The position numbers and the translations under genes were made by a program. A stretch of 58,588 bases of DNA, taken from assembly GCA_945883905.1 (NCBI GenBank), contig CAMCYL010000006.1, forward strand, positions 1 to 58,588, read 5' to 3'. Positions 16,903 to 25,304 of this stretch are shown in pieces. Every line of letters begins with the position of its first letter. The stretch's first letter is position 1. The notes beneath the pieces are model-generated. The model was not told where the DNA came from. It made no database searches and saw only the letters and a program-made list of their open reading frames with translations. The stretch comes from Akkermansia muciniphila (lineage in GTDB: Bacteria > Verrucomicrobiota > Verrucomicrobiia > Methylacidiphilales > CAMAQI01).

Positions 16903-17856
16903 TTATTTTAAAAATATTCGATCCAATACCTTTAAAGTCGTGATTTCCTTCATACAAGCCATCGAAATCGCTTGATAACACTCTCTTTTAAGACAAGGAG
17001 AACAAGCCACAGAGGATTGTATCACCTCAACCTTTTCTCCCACGGGGGCTGTTTTTCTGGGGTCAGTGGCTCCAAACAAGCTGATCGTCCTAACCCCCAA
17101 AGCGGCCGCTAAATGAGCTGGTCCGGAGTCCGTACTCAAAACAAGTCGACTCTCTTTTAAAACTTTCATACTTTGTTTTAAGTCCAATTGTCCACGAAGA
17201 TCGATAACATTCTCCCCTTCACAAGGAAACCACGGTCCATTTCCAATGAAGACGCACGGTTCGGGCAGTAATTTTCGTGCTAACTCCTCATAGTTGCGCC
17301 AAGGCCATAACTTACTTTTCCATCGCGTATAGGGATGAAACACAAGATAGGAGGAACAATGCTGAAGGACGTTTGGAAGCTCAACAGAGGTCTGTAATCG
17401 AAACAACAAAGGATCGTAGACAATTTTCAAATGATCCAAGACCTGCAAATATCGCGCAGCCGCATGAACAGCCGAATCCTGTACCACTTCGTTATAAAAA
17501 AACCGAGCTCCCTCTCGGGCCGAGGCTAAACCAATTTTTCGTTTCGCCCCAGCCAACCAAGTCAAAGCCCCACTCCGAAACAACCCCTGAAGATCGATAC
17601 TCATATCATATTTATTTTCCCGAAACCATCGCCAAAGGGGAAGAAGATCTTCTCCTCCTAACGACCAAGAAAGTTGCGGTTTTTGAATCGAAAGAATATG
17701 ATCAATATCCGGATGTCCCTCCAACAACTCGCCGTAAGGACTAAAAACAAGCCAATCAATTTGCGCCTCCGGATAATGTCGTCGTAAATGACAGAGAACA
17801 GGCAGGGCTTGAACAACATCACCCAAAGAACTGGGCTTGATGAGAAGAATTTTCAT
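16903..17856 (-). CDS. Family 9 glycosyltransferase (heptosyltransferase-like)
   Basis: A 317-residue GT9 enzyme of the WaaC/WaaF/WaaQ type, which adds heptose or a related sugar to the LPS inner core at the cytosolic membrane face. Seen: KILLIKPSSLGDVVQALPVL at the N terminus, RKIGLASAREGARFFYNEVV, and the nucleotide-sugar-binding region VLSTDSGPAHLAAALGV with TISLFGATDPRKTAP. A C-terminal CSPCLKRECYQAISMACM segment resembles the Cys-rich tail common in this family. The start ATG overlaps the stop of the phosphoesterase gene as TGATG, so the two are translationally coupled. Confidence 0.9.
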   Translation of the reverse strand: MKILLIKPSSLGDVVQALPVLCHLRRHYPEAQIDWLVFSPYGELLEGHPDIDHILSIQKPQLSWSLGGEDLLPLWRWFRENKYDMSIDLQGLFRSGALTWLAGAKRKIGLASAREGARFFYNEVVQDSAVHAAARYLQVLDHLKIVYDPLLFRLQTSVELPNVLQHCSSYLVFHPYTRWKSKLWPWRNYEELARKLLPEPCVFIGNGPWFPCEGENVIDLRGQLDLKQSMKVLKESRLVLSTDSGPAHLAAALGVRTISLFGATDPRKTAPVGEKVEVIQSSVACSPCLKRECYQAISMACMKEITTLKVLDRIFLK

Positions 17857-18581
17857 CAAGTCGCACTCGCAAGCCGCTCCGCAAGACGGGGAGGAAGACC
17901 TGCCATCAAGATTTTATTTTGAGCTCGAGCAAGATCATAAGGAAGACGACGCAATTCAATAGAATGATCCTCGGTATCGTAAACGACATAGGCAGCGCGC
18001 CAATCCCCATCTCGAGGCTGCCCTACGCTCCCCACATTGATGAAATATTTGCGCTCTGGCTCGAGTTTGAATTTTCGATAACTAAATTCAGAAACCTGAT
18101 CTTTCTCTAAGATGTAAACCCGTGGGACATGCGTATGCCCATAAAAACAAAGATTCGTCTTTTGATGCTTAAAACTCGCATAGGCATCTTCGGTCTGAAA
18201 AATATAATTCCACCCATTGGGACGTTCCAAGGTCGCATGGACAATGGTAAAATCTTGGATCGGGCGATGATACGGCAGGGCTCTTAAGAAATCTTTTCCC
18301 TCTTTTGTTAACTGTGACCGCGTATAATCCATCGATACTTGAGCAAGATCATTAAAATGACTGGTATCAGAGGTTTCACAAGCCTCCTCATCATGATTTC
18401 CTTTAACGATTGGACATCCTAACGCCTTGACGATCTCCAAACACTCTCGCGGATTCGCATTATAACCAACAACATCCCCAATGCACAAGGTATGGGTCAC
18501 GCCAGTCGTCTGCATGTCCTCTAACACAGCCTCAAAGGCCTCTAAATTACTATGGATATCTCCAAAAATCCCGTATCTCAT
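17856..18581 (-). CDS. Calcineurin-like metallophosphoesterase
   Basis: A 241-residue cytosolic phosphoesterase with all dimetal-site motifs: GDIHSN near the N terminus, GDVVGYNANP, GNHD, FYGHTHVP and the C-terminal GSVGQPRDGD. The pattern fits the YfcE/MJ0936-like family of phosphodiesterases, for which the natural substrate is often unknown. It is coupled to the GT9 gene downstream by a TGATG overlap, so a role in envelope sugar metabolism is possible, but the family is too broad to specify. Confidence 0.88.
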   Translation of the reverse strand: MRYGIFGDIHSNLEAFEAVLEDMQTTGVTHTLCIGDVVGYNANPRECLEIVKALGCPIVKGNHDEEACETSDTSHFNDLAQVSMDYTRSQLTKEGKDFLRALPYHRPIQDFTIVHATLERPNGWNYIFQTEDAYASFKHQKTNLCFYGHTHVPRVYILEKDQVSEFSYRKFKLEPERKYFINVGSVGQPRDGDWRAAYVVYDTEDHSIELRRLPYDLARAQNKILMAGLPPRLAERLASAT

Positions 18582-18637
18582 TTTTACCAGTCAACCGTTT
18601 CCATAAAAAAATTCCAAAAGGTTCTCTGAAACTCTTT

Positions 18638-19369
18638 TCAGGGAAGCGGCTTTAGGGGAGAAATCATAGAGTCTTTTTCTAGTTTAAGCAATCGTTTCTC
18701 AATGAGGGTCCGATCCGCCGGATTTGAACTCCTCTCAAGCAGATCGTTCCAATACTCAAGTGCCCTCGCTCGATCTCCTTGCTTTTCAAGCGCATAGCCC
18801 GCCAATCGCGCCACATAACCTGGAGCCCCCTCAAGGTGAGAGGCCCTTAAAAAACAATCATAGGCAGCACCAAAGTCGTGCCGTCGCTCCTGATGCAATA
18901 ATCCTAATTGCAACCAAATCTTGAAATGATTCGGATGATAACGGACCCCCTCCTCCAATAAACTCCTTCCCTGTTCAATCCAATAAAGCTCCCGTTCATG
19001 TCGCTTCTCCATTTGACTCTCCAACCGATTATTCCGCTCCCCCAAAGAGGCATTCCAAGCCAAATGCCATGCCCCAATATCCCAAAATAAAAGAGATTCA
19101 GGCTGCATTCGTACCGCCATCCGAATGTTTTCATGAAGTCGACTCCATTGTCGACTCTCCCACGAGGTCGTCACTCTCAACCAAGCCAAATCAGCAACGA
19201 CCGGACGCCACCCTCCTAATACCCCGCAAATCAATTGCTGTTCAAACCGATTCCCCCACGATAAAGAGGTCTTATTTTCTGGAGAGAGATTCATTCCCTC
19301 ATAAAACAACTTTCCCCCGCCCCCCCATACGATCATCAAAATCAAAAGTACCCTCTTCATAGGTCTCAT
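18638..19369 (-). CDS. Membrane-anchored TPR protein of an ABC operon
   Basis: A 243-residue protein with an N-terminal hydrophobic anchor (RVLLILMIVWGGGGKLFYEG) and TPR-like helices from about residue 60 to 235, for example FKIWLQLGLLHQERRHDFGA and ALEYWNDLLERSSNPADRT. It is the third gene of an operon with an ABC permease and ATPase; its ATG overlaps the permease stop as ATGA. The TPR part probably faces the periplasm and mediates protein contacts with the exporter. Its partner and substrate are unknown. Confidence 0.7.
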   Translation of the reverse strand: MRPMKRVLLILMIVWGGGGKLFYEGMNLSPENKTSLSWGNRFEQQLICGVLGGWRPVVADLAWLRVTTSWESRQWSRLHENIRMAVRMQPESLLFWDIGAWHLAWNASLGERNNRLESQMEKRHERELYWIEQGRSLLEEGVRYHPNHFKIWLQLGLLHQERRHDFGAAYDCFLRASHLEGAPGYVARLAGYALEKQGDRARALEYWNDLLERSSNPADRTLIEKRLLKLEKDSMISPLKPLP

Positions 19370-20229
19370 CGAAAATCACGCGATTCAAAGAGCCAAGTCG
19401 ATAACCCTAAAATCCAAAATAAATTAAAAAAGGTATACCCAAAGGAAGGAATTAAAGAGCTCAAACCGGGACTCGCCCCCATCAATATCCGATCAGCCCC
19501 CTCATAAAAACTCATGTCCGGCAAGATCACCGTCATGAATCCCACCCCCCACTTCATCCCCACGGAGATTCCTTCCGAGCTCATCATCCACTCCCTTGCC
19601 GTCGATTGAAGATGCCCAATGACATAAATCATCAAGGAGGTAAAAATCGTAAATAAAGAGGAACTCGCAACGGTCGAAAATAAGATCGTAAATCCAACCA
19701 TCAAAATGAGTTTAAAATAAAGAATCAACAGCGCCATTAAAAGTGCCGGATTCCAGATCTGATCTCTCAACCCTTGCAGCTCTTGTGCGGACAACGGATG
19801 GGTCGCATTCCCCACCGCGGCCTCGATGAGCCCCTTTTCCTGCAAGGCAAACAAACCGGCCGAAAGCACCCCTAAAATCAACAATGCAAGGAAAAGAATC
19901 CAACTCATTCCCAATCCTTTAGAAAAAAGATACTCCCATCGATCTATCGGCTTGGCTAAAATCGTAAAAATTGTTTTTTGCTCCAGATCATTGGAGATAC
20001 TTTGAGCCGTCGCGATGATCGCCAAAAAAACGCCGAAAATACTCATTGTTCCATAACAAAAATCACGCGTAAATTTAATCTGCTCCTCAAAAGTTAATGC
20101 GGTAAATAAGGGTAAAGTCAAAAGCGTCAAGACCGCCGGAATTAAAATCAGATAAAGAACATTTTGTCGCAATAATTCTCGAACGATTAATCCAGTCAAG
20201 GTCGCAACCCGAAATCCTAAAGCTCTCAT
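19366..20229 (-). CDS. ABC-2 type transporter permease
   Basis: A 287-residue polytopic membrane protein with about six hydrophobic segments. The ABC-2 permease features are the N-terminal VRELLRQNVLYLILIPAVL, the cytosolic stretch SNDLEQKTIFTILAKPIDRW typical of NosY/YhaP-type permeases, and a final membrane helix near FNLFWILGLSTWLF. It overlaps the ATPase gene upstream and the TPR gene downstream by ATGA. The complex probably exports or remodels an envelope component; the substrate is unknown. Confidence 0.88.
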   Translation of the reverse strand: MRALGFRVATLTGLIVRELLRQNVLYLILIPAVLTLLTLPLFTALTFEEQIKFTRDFCYGTMSIFGVFLAIIATAQSISNDLEQKTIFTILAKPIDRWEYLFSKGLGMSWILFLALLILGVLSAGLFALQEKGLIEAAVGNATHPLSAQELQGLRDQIWNPALLMALLILYFKLILMVGFTILFSTVASSSLFTIFTSLMIYVIGHLQSTAREWMMSSEGISVGMKWGVGFMTVILPDMSFYEGADRILMGASPGLSSLIPSFGYTFFNLFWILGLSTWLFESRDFR

Positions 20230-21068
20230 TTTGTATAGCTCCGAAAAAGTTTCTCCAACGATCCGGAGGAGGGAGTCATCTCCACAGAGGTCGCCCCAAA
20301 ATCGGTCAATGCAGCCTTCACCCCTGCAAGTTGCTCCGAACTCAATCCCGTCACTTGTATCGTGGCACTCTTCTGTTCTTTTAATAAAGTCTCGATCGCT
20401 CCCTCAACGAGTTTTTTTCCCTGATACAAAATCGCTACTCGGTCCGCCAAGGTCTCCACTTGCTCTAACAAATGAGAGGTAAAAAGAATGGTTTTTCCGA
20501 GAGAACGTATTTTTGTCATCGCCTCCCTCATCCCATCCACTCCTTGAGGATCAAGCCCGGTCATCGGTTCATCGAACAAAAGAAGCTGGGGATCATGAAT
20601 TAAGGCCTGACCAAGACTCACTCGCTGAATCATTCCCTTCGAATACGTATGAAGTGCTTTCTCCGCAAATGAACTCATTTGGGTCAGCTCCAAAATGATC
20701 TCAATGCGATCACGAAGCTGATGAGGAGAGAGACCGGAAAGCCCTCCGTAGGTCTCCAAAATCTCGCGACCGGTGAGATATTTCGGAAAATACGGATTTT
20801 CCGGAAGATATCCTAAATAGGATCGCGCCCCTCTCGTTCCCGCACGCTCTCCATGGATAAAAATAGATCCTTGCTTCGGCTTTAAAAATCCGAGGATTAA
20901 TTTAAATAGCGTTGTTTTTCCTGAACCGTTCGGACCCAATAATGCAAAAATCTCTCCCGCCTTTAACTCAAGATTGAAACAATCAAGCGCGACCACTGAC
21001 TTGCGATTCCAAGACAAGGAATATCGGGCTTGAAGATTTTGAATTTCCAACGGAGGAGAGAGGTTCAT
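20226..21068 (-). CDS. ABC transporter ATP-binding protein
   Basis: A 280-residue ATPase subunit. Walker A is GPNGSGKTTL, the signature region is YSKGMIQRVSLGQALI (SKGMIQR in place of LSGGQ, as in drug/Nos-type exporters), Walker B is LLLFDEPMTGLDPQ and the switch is FTSHLLEQVE. A C-terminal extension of about 60 residues after the ATPase core is typical of ABC-2 exporters. It is the first gene of a three-gene operon with the permease and the TPR protein. Confidence 0.93.
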   Translation of the reverse strand: MNLSPPLEIQNLQARYSLSWNRKSVVALDCFNLELKAGEIFALLGPNGSGKTTLFKLILGFLKPKQGSIFIHGERAGTRGARSYLGYLPENPYFPKYLTGREILETYGGLSGLSPHQLRDRIEIILELTQMSSFAEKALHTYSKGMIQRVSLGQALIHDPQLLLFDEPMTGLDPQGVDGMREAMTKIRSLGKTILFTSHLLEQVETLADRVAILYQGKKLVEGAIETLLKEQKSATIQVTGLSSEQLAGVKAALTDFGATSVEMTPSSGSLEKLFRSYTK

Positions 21069-21156
21069 GAAATCGCTCTTAGTTTAACGGGGCCTCCCCT
21101 TTAAGTGCGAGATAAATTTCTCTCACTTTTTAAAACTGAATGGTTCGCTTTTACTT

Positions 21157-21780
21157 TTATCTCCGACTCAGCCTCACCGGCTCAAAGCTCATACGATGAA
21201 TCGGCGTTGGACCCCACTTCTGAAGCGCGGCTAAATGAAAGGCGGTCCCATAGCCCTTATGCTTTTCCAATCCATAACCAGGATACTGCTCTGCTAACAA
21301 TTCCATAGTCTCATCACGATGCTGCTTCGCAATAATAGAGGCGGCCGCAATCGAAGGAGAAATGGCATCCCCCCCCACAATCGTTTGAATCGGTACTCCT
21401 AACTTCGGATCTTGATTGCCATCCACAAGCGCAAAATCCGGCTTTTGCAAAAGCCCCTCAACCGCCCGCCGCATCGCCATAAAGGTCGCCTGAAGAATAT
21501 TATGAAGGTCAATCTCCTCCACCGTTGCCTCCCCTAAAGCCCAAATCACCTCTGGATCCTCCCGAAGTTCAGTCGCTCTCTTTTTTCGCTTCGCCGCGGT
21601 GAGTTTCTTGGAATCATTCAACCCCTCTAAATGATATCCCCTCGGCAAAATCACCGCCGCCGCTACCACCGACCCCGCTAAAGGACCTCGTCCCACTTCA
21701 TCCACCCCCGCAATTCGTATCAAACCTCGTACATAGAGCTCACTCTCATACTTCCATGATATCTCTGTCTTTAAATTCAT
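21157..21780 (-). CDS. rnhB: Ribonuclease HII
   Basis: Removes ribonucleotides from DNA and degrades RNA in RNA-DNA hybrids. The 207-residue length is normal. Catalytic motifs are GVDEVGRGPLAGSVVAAAVI (Asp-Glu), the second acidic region around ALVDGNQDP, and the GGDAISPSIAAASIIAKQHRD segment, followed by the usual YGLEKHKGYGTAFHLAAL. It starts about 85 bases from arsR in a divergent arrangement, so the two promoters share this gap. Confidence 0.96.
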   Translation of the reverse strand: MNLKTEISWKYESELYVRGLIRIAGVDEVGRGPLAGSVVAAAVILPRGYHLEGLNDSKKLTAAKRKKRATELREDPEVIWALGEATVEEIDLHNILQATFMAMRRAVEGLLQKPDFALVDGNQDPKLGVPIQTIVGGDAISPSIAAASIIAKQHRDETMELLAEQYPGYGLEKHKGYGTAFHLAALQKWGPTPIHRMSFEPVRLSRR

Positions 21781-21831
21781 CCTGATGACGATAAAAAGCT
21801 TTATTCCTTTCGAAAAGCGATAATTTTAAAA

Positions 21832-21868
21832 TTGACTTAATTTTATATTTCGATATTTATCGAAATAT
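21832..21868 (+). promoter_or_regulatory. arsR promoter with operator palindrome
   Basis: A TTGACT -35-like box at 21832-21837 precedes an inverted repeat with 10-base arms ATATTTCGAT (21845-21854) and ATCGAAATAT (21859-21868). A weak TATTTA sits inside the palindrome at 16-base spacing. The right arm runs into the arsR ATG at 21867. Binding of ArsR here would block both the promoter and the start of the gene. The -10 assignment is uncertain. Confidence 0.55.
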
Positions 21869-22181
21869 GAAACTAAAAAAGATTGCGGATATCTTTAAAG
21901 CACTCTCCCACCCCCATCGCCTTGCTCTCTTCTTAAAGCTCTCCAAATGTTGTGAAAAAAATAATTGCGATGAAGCCACCTGCTCTCGTATTTGTGTGGG
22001 TGAATTGGGCAAAGGCCTAGGAATCTCTCCCTCCACTCTATCGCATCATCTCAAAGAACTTACTCGTGCCGGCCTGATCTCCACTCGTAAATCCGGCCAA
22101 AATATCGAATGCTGGGTCGCCGAAACCACCTTAAACGATCTTTCGCTATTCTTTATTCAAGCCAAACAACTAAAACCGTGA
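21867..22181 (+). CDS. arsR: ArsR/SmtB-family arsenic-responsive repressor
   Basis: A 104-residue winged-helix repressor. [18 protein letters not shown] and the recognition helix region [20 protein letters not shown] are typical. The sensor Cys residues are concentrated at 28, 29, 34, 39 and 43 ([21 protein letters not shown]), more than the classical ELCVCDL pair. As(III) binding there would release DNA. It heads the arsR-arsC-DUF6428 operon and probably represses it through the palindrome at its own start codon. No ribosome site precedes the ATG, so a leaderless transcript is possible. Confidence 0.93.
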   Translation: MKLKKIADIFKALSHPHRLALFLKLSKCCEKNNCDEATCSRICVGELGKGLGISPSTLSHHLKELTRAGLISTRKSGQNIECWVAETTLNDLSLFFIQAKQLKP

Positions 22182-22197
22182 CTCAACGATTCCTCTC

Positions 22198-22638
22198 ATG
22201 TCCATAAAACCTTCCGTTCTTATTCTCTGTACCGGTAACTCCTGTCGGAGTCATCTTGCCGAAGGCATCCTACGAGAACTCGCCGGAGATCTCTTCGAAG
22301 TCTTCAGCGCAGGATCTGCCCCCGCGGGTTACGTTCACCCCAAAGCCATTCAAGTCATGCAAGAAATCGGCATTAATATTTCTCAGCATCGATCAAAATC
22401 AATGAATGAATTTCTAGATCAGAAGATCAATACGGTCATCACCGTCTGCGGAAATGCAGATCAGGCTTGCCCCCGCTTTCCGGGTCAACTTAATCGTTAC
22501 CATTGGGGATTTCTCGATCCTGCCCATGCACAAGGAACGGAAGAGGAAGTGATCACTACTTTTCGTAAAGTCAGAGATGAAATTAAACTGGTATTGAATG
22601 CCTATGTCGCCGGCTACAAAGAGGGAAAAATAAAATGA
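22198..22638 (+). CDS. arsC: Arsenate reductase (thioredoxin-type, LMW-PTP fold)
   Basis: Reduces arsenate to arsenite in the cytosol using thioredoxin. The 146-residue length fits. The phosphatase loop CTGNSCRS begins at Cys11 and is intact, and DPAH supplies the general acid. A Cys84/Cys91 pair ([10 protein letters not shown]) matches the redox pair of the Bacillus subtilis ArsC type. It starts 16 bases after arsR and overlaps the DUF6428 gene by 4 bases. The product As(III) could feed the ArsM/ArsS genes farther downstream. Confidence 0.95.
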   Translation: MSIKPSVLILCTGNSCRSHLAEGILRELAGDLFEVFSAGSAPAGYVHPKAIQVMQEIGINISQHRSKSMNEFLDQKINTVITVCGNADQACPRFPGQLNRYHWGFLDPAHAQGTEEEVITTFRKVRDEIKLVLNAYVAGYKEGKIK

Positions 22639-23099
22639 ATCTCAATGAACTTAAGTTAATTTTAACTCAACATTCAGGAAAAAAGATCCTCTTTCGTCTT
22701 CCCGATCAAACAACAATCCCCCAGCACTTTCATATCACTGAAGTGGGACATGTTGTAAAAAACTTTATCGATTGTGGAGGGGAACTTCGACAGACCTCCA
22801 CGTGTCTCTTACAAGCTTGGACAGCGAACGATACCGATCACTCCCTGAGCGCCGGAAAGCTCCGCTCGATTCTCTCTCTATCCGATCGAATTTTTCCCGC
22901 AGAACCCCTTTCCGTCGAAATCGAATTTGAGACTCCCTACATCTCTCAATTCCCTGTAATTTCCTATACGATTGAATCGGATACTCTCTTTTTTCAATTA
23001 GGAGTAAAACATACCGATTGCCTCGCTAAGGAAAAATGCGGAATCGAACCAGCTTCAACTCCCTCACCCTGTTGTTCACCTCAATCCGGATGTTGTTAA
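22635..23099 (+). CDS. DUF6428-like protein of arsenic operons
   Basis: A 154-residue protein of a family often found after arsR/arsC (DUF6428). Function unknown. Seen: [20 protein letters not shown] near the N terminus, a central [16 protein letters not shown], and a Cys-rich tail CLAKEKCG followed by CCSPQSGCC. The paired Cys at the end could bind As(III). The gene is coupled to arsC through an ATGA overlap. An arsenite carrier or chaperone role is a guess. An arsenite pump gene, common next in such operons, is missing here. Confidence 0.78.
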   Translation: MNLNELKLILTQHSGKKILFRLPDQTTIPQHFHITEVGHVVKNFIDCGGELRQTSTCLLQAWTANDTDHSLSAGKLRSILSLSDRIFPAEPLSVEIEFETPYISQFPVISYTIESDTLFFQLGVKHTDCLAKEKCGIEPASTPSPCCSPQSGCC

Positions 23100-23317
23100 G
23101 CTTAAACACAGATTCTGCCTTCGGAATTTAAAAAATGGAGCGCCGGCGGCCCGACGTCATGGGCGAAGGGGGATGTTTTTTGATCTTTCCTTCCTCCTCC
23201 TTCAAATCCACCCCTGATCCATTGCGTGACTCCGCAACCTTGGCGGTTAAAACTCCCATTCCTATTCCTGCTCCCGTGCCTTCCTTAGAGAATTCCTATT
23301 GCAAAATTTGGGTTCAA

Positions 23318-24319
23318 CTATCTTTTTCCTAAATCCTCTAAGAAAAATCGGATCGATTTCTTGACTTCCTGAATCATCACATTCACTGAAAACATTCGCT
23401 CGACCCCTTTGCGTAATTGCTTCATCGAAATCGAAGTATAATCACCACGCCAAACCAAAGTCGCCGCCGTTTTTCCCACCTCTAATGGATGAAGTTCATA
23501 ACAAGTAAATGCAACATAGTACCCACTCGTCACATACCACTGTAAATCAACGACCTGCACCCCTCCATTCGATAGCTTATTTTTATAAATCGTCCCCAAC
23601 ACTAAAACCGCCGTTCCATCGACATTTTGCATCTGCCAATAGTGCTCTCCCTCATTCGGCCTCTCCTTTAGTTTTTGAAATAATTCTTGAAACTGCTTCG
23701 AAACCCCCGGTTGCTCTGCTAAAATCGCATCGACCTCCGCCCCCACTTGTACTGATATCTTACAGGCATTATAAGCCGGTAACCCTTTGAGTCCCCCGGT
23801 TTGATAAGCGAGAAATCGACGATTTAAAATTGAGCTCCACAACTGATTCGCCGTCGTCACACTCAAAGTCCCTTGTTTCGCCGCCACTTGGGTCGCCTCT
23901 GCAATCGAAAGATGGAGCGGGCTTTCCTGCGGTCTCGTATCCCCTGTTTTATCAATGAATTTTGAAACCGGTCGTAGGGAGGGAATAAAACTCAATTTCG
24001 AAAAATCGGGGCTCCCCTCCGCTACTATTTTTCCTTGAATATAAATCCCTAAATCAGAATACGGCGTTTGATCCCAAAAAGTAACTCGATCCAACACTTT
24101 CTCTAAAGGATGCGCCACCAAAAAACAGGTCTCTGAAGAGATCCCTCGTTCAAAATCCATCAACCCTCCCTTAGCAGTCAAGATCTCCCCCGGTTTTACT
24201 GCCTTAATCTGAGTAAGTTCAAAGGAAGAAAAAGATTCAATCTCCTCGGTGGCTCCTCCAAAAATGAAGATTCCAAAGGATAAAAAACAGATCCAAACGA
24301 AAACGAATAACTTCACCAC
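23318..24319 (-). CDS. Unknown exported or membrane-anchored protein
   Basis: A 333-residue protein I do not recognise. A hydrophobic start (KLFVFVWICFLSFGIFIFGG) indicates a signal peptide or an N-terminal anchor; the rest is soluble. Segments such as MQNVDGTAVLVLGTIYKNKL and VQVVDLQWYVTSGYYVAFTC suggest a beta-rich domain. The start codon is GTG with a second GTG next to it. It is convergent with the arsenic operon and divergent from the MBL-fold gene. No neighbour gives a functional hint. Confidence 0.6.
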   Translation of the reverse strand: MVKLFVFVWICFLSFGIFIFGGATEEIESFSSFELTQIKAVKPGEILTAKGGLMDFERGISSETCFLVAHPLEKVLDRVTFWDQTPYSDLGIYIQGKIVAEGSPDFSKLSFIPSLRPVSKFIDKTGDTRPQESPLHLSIAEATQVAAKQGTLSVTTANQLWSSILNRRFLAYQTGGLKGLPAYNACKISVQVGAEVDAILAEQPGVSKQFQELFQKLKERPNEGEHYWQMQNVDGTAVLVLGTIYKNKLSNGGVQVVDLQWYVTSGYYVAFTCYELHPLEVGKTAATLVWRGDYTSISMKQLRKGVERMFSVNVMIQEVKKSIRFFLEDLGKR

Positions 24320-24413
24320 CCTAGATTGCCTTCCCCTTCCTTAAAATCGAGCATAAAATGAGCCGTGCCTATTTTTGCTTTCCCTCCTTTGGAATCAAGT
24401 TTACCTTCCCTGC

Positions 24414-25304
24414 GTGCACAAATCTGCTCTTCCTTTTTTAATCCTCTCGCTGGCGACCTTATTCCTTCCACTCTCCGCTCAGAGAACTCCTCTTAAATCC
24501 AATCCCACCTCGGAGCAACAAACCCCCGCCACCCCTTCAATCACGGCTCCCCCCCAAGAGAACCGATCCTCTCCCTCCTCATCCGCCGCCGAACCGAAAA
24601 AAAACCAAAAAAAAGCGGAAAACGAGCCCCCAACCGAACCCCCTAAACGAGTCAATGTCCGTTGGTACGGCCACTCCTTTATTCATTTAACCACCACCAC
24701 CGGCGTTCGAATCTCCATCGACCCCTACGGAGAAAGTACGATCACCTATCCCTTCCCCCCAAAGCTATCGGCAGATGTCGTTCTTATTTCCAATGAAAGT
24801 GATGCCTACTCCGCCGCCGAACGTATTTTTGGAAGTCCTTTAGTCTTCAGAAGTATTACCTCCATCGGACTCAATCGAGCCTCCGGCTTCACTTTCAAGG
24901 GGGTTCAATCTTTTAAAGATCGCGACAAAAATCAACGAAGTGGAATGAACACGATTTACACTTTTACACTCGATGAGATCCGCTTCGCCCACTTAGGCTG
25001 CCTCGGCCATCCCTTAGATTCTCGACTCCGTGAACAGATCGGTTTCGTCGATGTCCTTTTTGTCCCCGTCGGCCTCAAATCCCTCGCGGTCGAGGAATGG
25101 CGACGTATCGCCAAAGAGCTGCAAGCCCGTATTATCGTCCCCATTACCTATAAATCAAATTTCAATGCGAACCTTGATCTCCGTTCGGTCGAGGACTTTA
25201 TCCAAGGCGAAACCTTAGTGATTCCATTGAAAGTCGACCAATTTGAAATCAGCCGCGAAGAGCTTCCCTCTCAACCGGCTATCTATATCCCTCAATACCC
25301 ATGA
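24414..25304 (+). CDS. Secreted MBL-fold protein lacking metal ligands
   Basis: A protein of about 297 residues with a signal peptide (SALPFLILSLATLFLPLSA), a Pro/Ser/Lys-rich linker (about residues 25-85) and a metallo-beta-lactamase fold of the UlaG/Lactamase_B_3 type. The fold is recognisable from VNVRWYGHSFIHLTT, GMNTIYTF, FAHLGCLGHPL and VDVLFVPVG. Metal ligands are lost: the HxHxDH position reads NESDAY, the GDLGH position reads GCLGH and the late His is Thr (VPITYKSN). It is probably non-catalytic. I favour the GTG at 24414; the frame is open from a TTG at 24375. Its stop overlaps the purD ATG. Confidence 0.72.
   Translation: MHKSALPFLILSLATLFLPLSAQRTPLKSNPTSEQQTPATPSITAPPQENRSSPSSSAAEPKKNQKKAENEPPTEPPKRVNVRWYGHSFIHLTTTTGVRISIDPYGESTITYPFPPKLSADVVLISNESDAYSAAERIFGSPLVFRSITSIGLNRASGFTFKGVQSFKDRDKNQRSGMNTIYTFTLDEIRFAHLGCLGHPLDSRLREQIGFVDVLFVPVGLKSLAVEEWRRIAKELQARIIVPITYKSNFNANLDLRSVEDFIQGETLVIPLKVDQFEISREELPSQPAIYIPQYP

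Noticed and set aside
21105-21135. Hairpin (AAGTGCGAGA / TCTCTCACTT with T run) between the ABC ATPase and rnhB
   Set aside because: The T run is on the strand opposite to both genes, so it would not terminate either transcript; its role is unclear.
23110-23290. Minus-strand frame of about 43-55 codons (MGVLTAKVAESRNG...) after the unknown exported gene
   Set aside because: Too short, no ribosome site, and its end lies within the ATGGAGCGCCG repeat-like sequence; could be a remnant but is not supportable as a gene.
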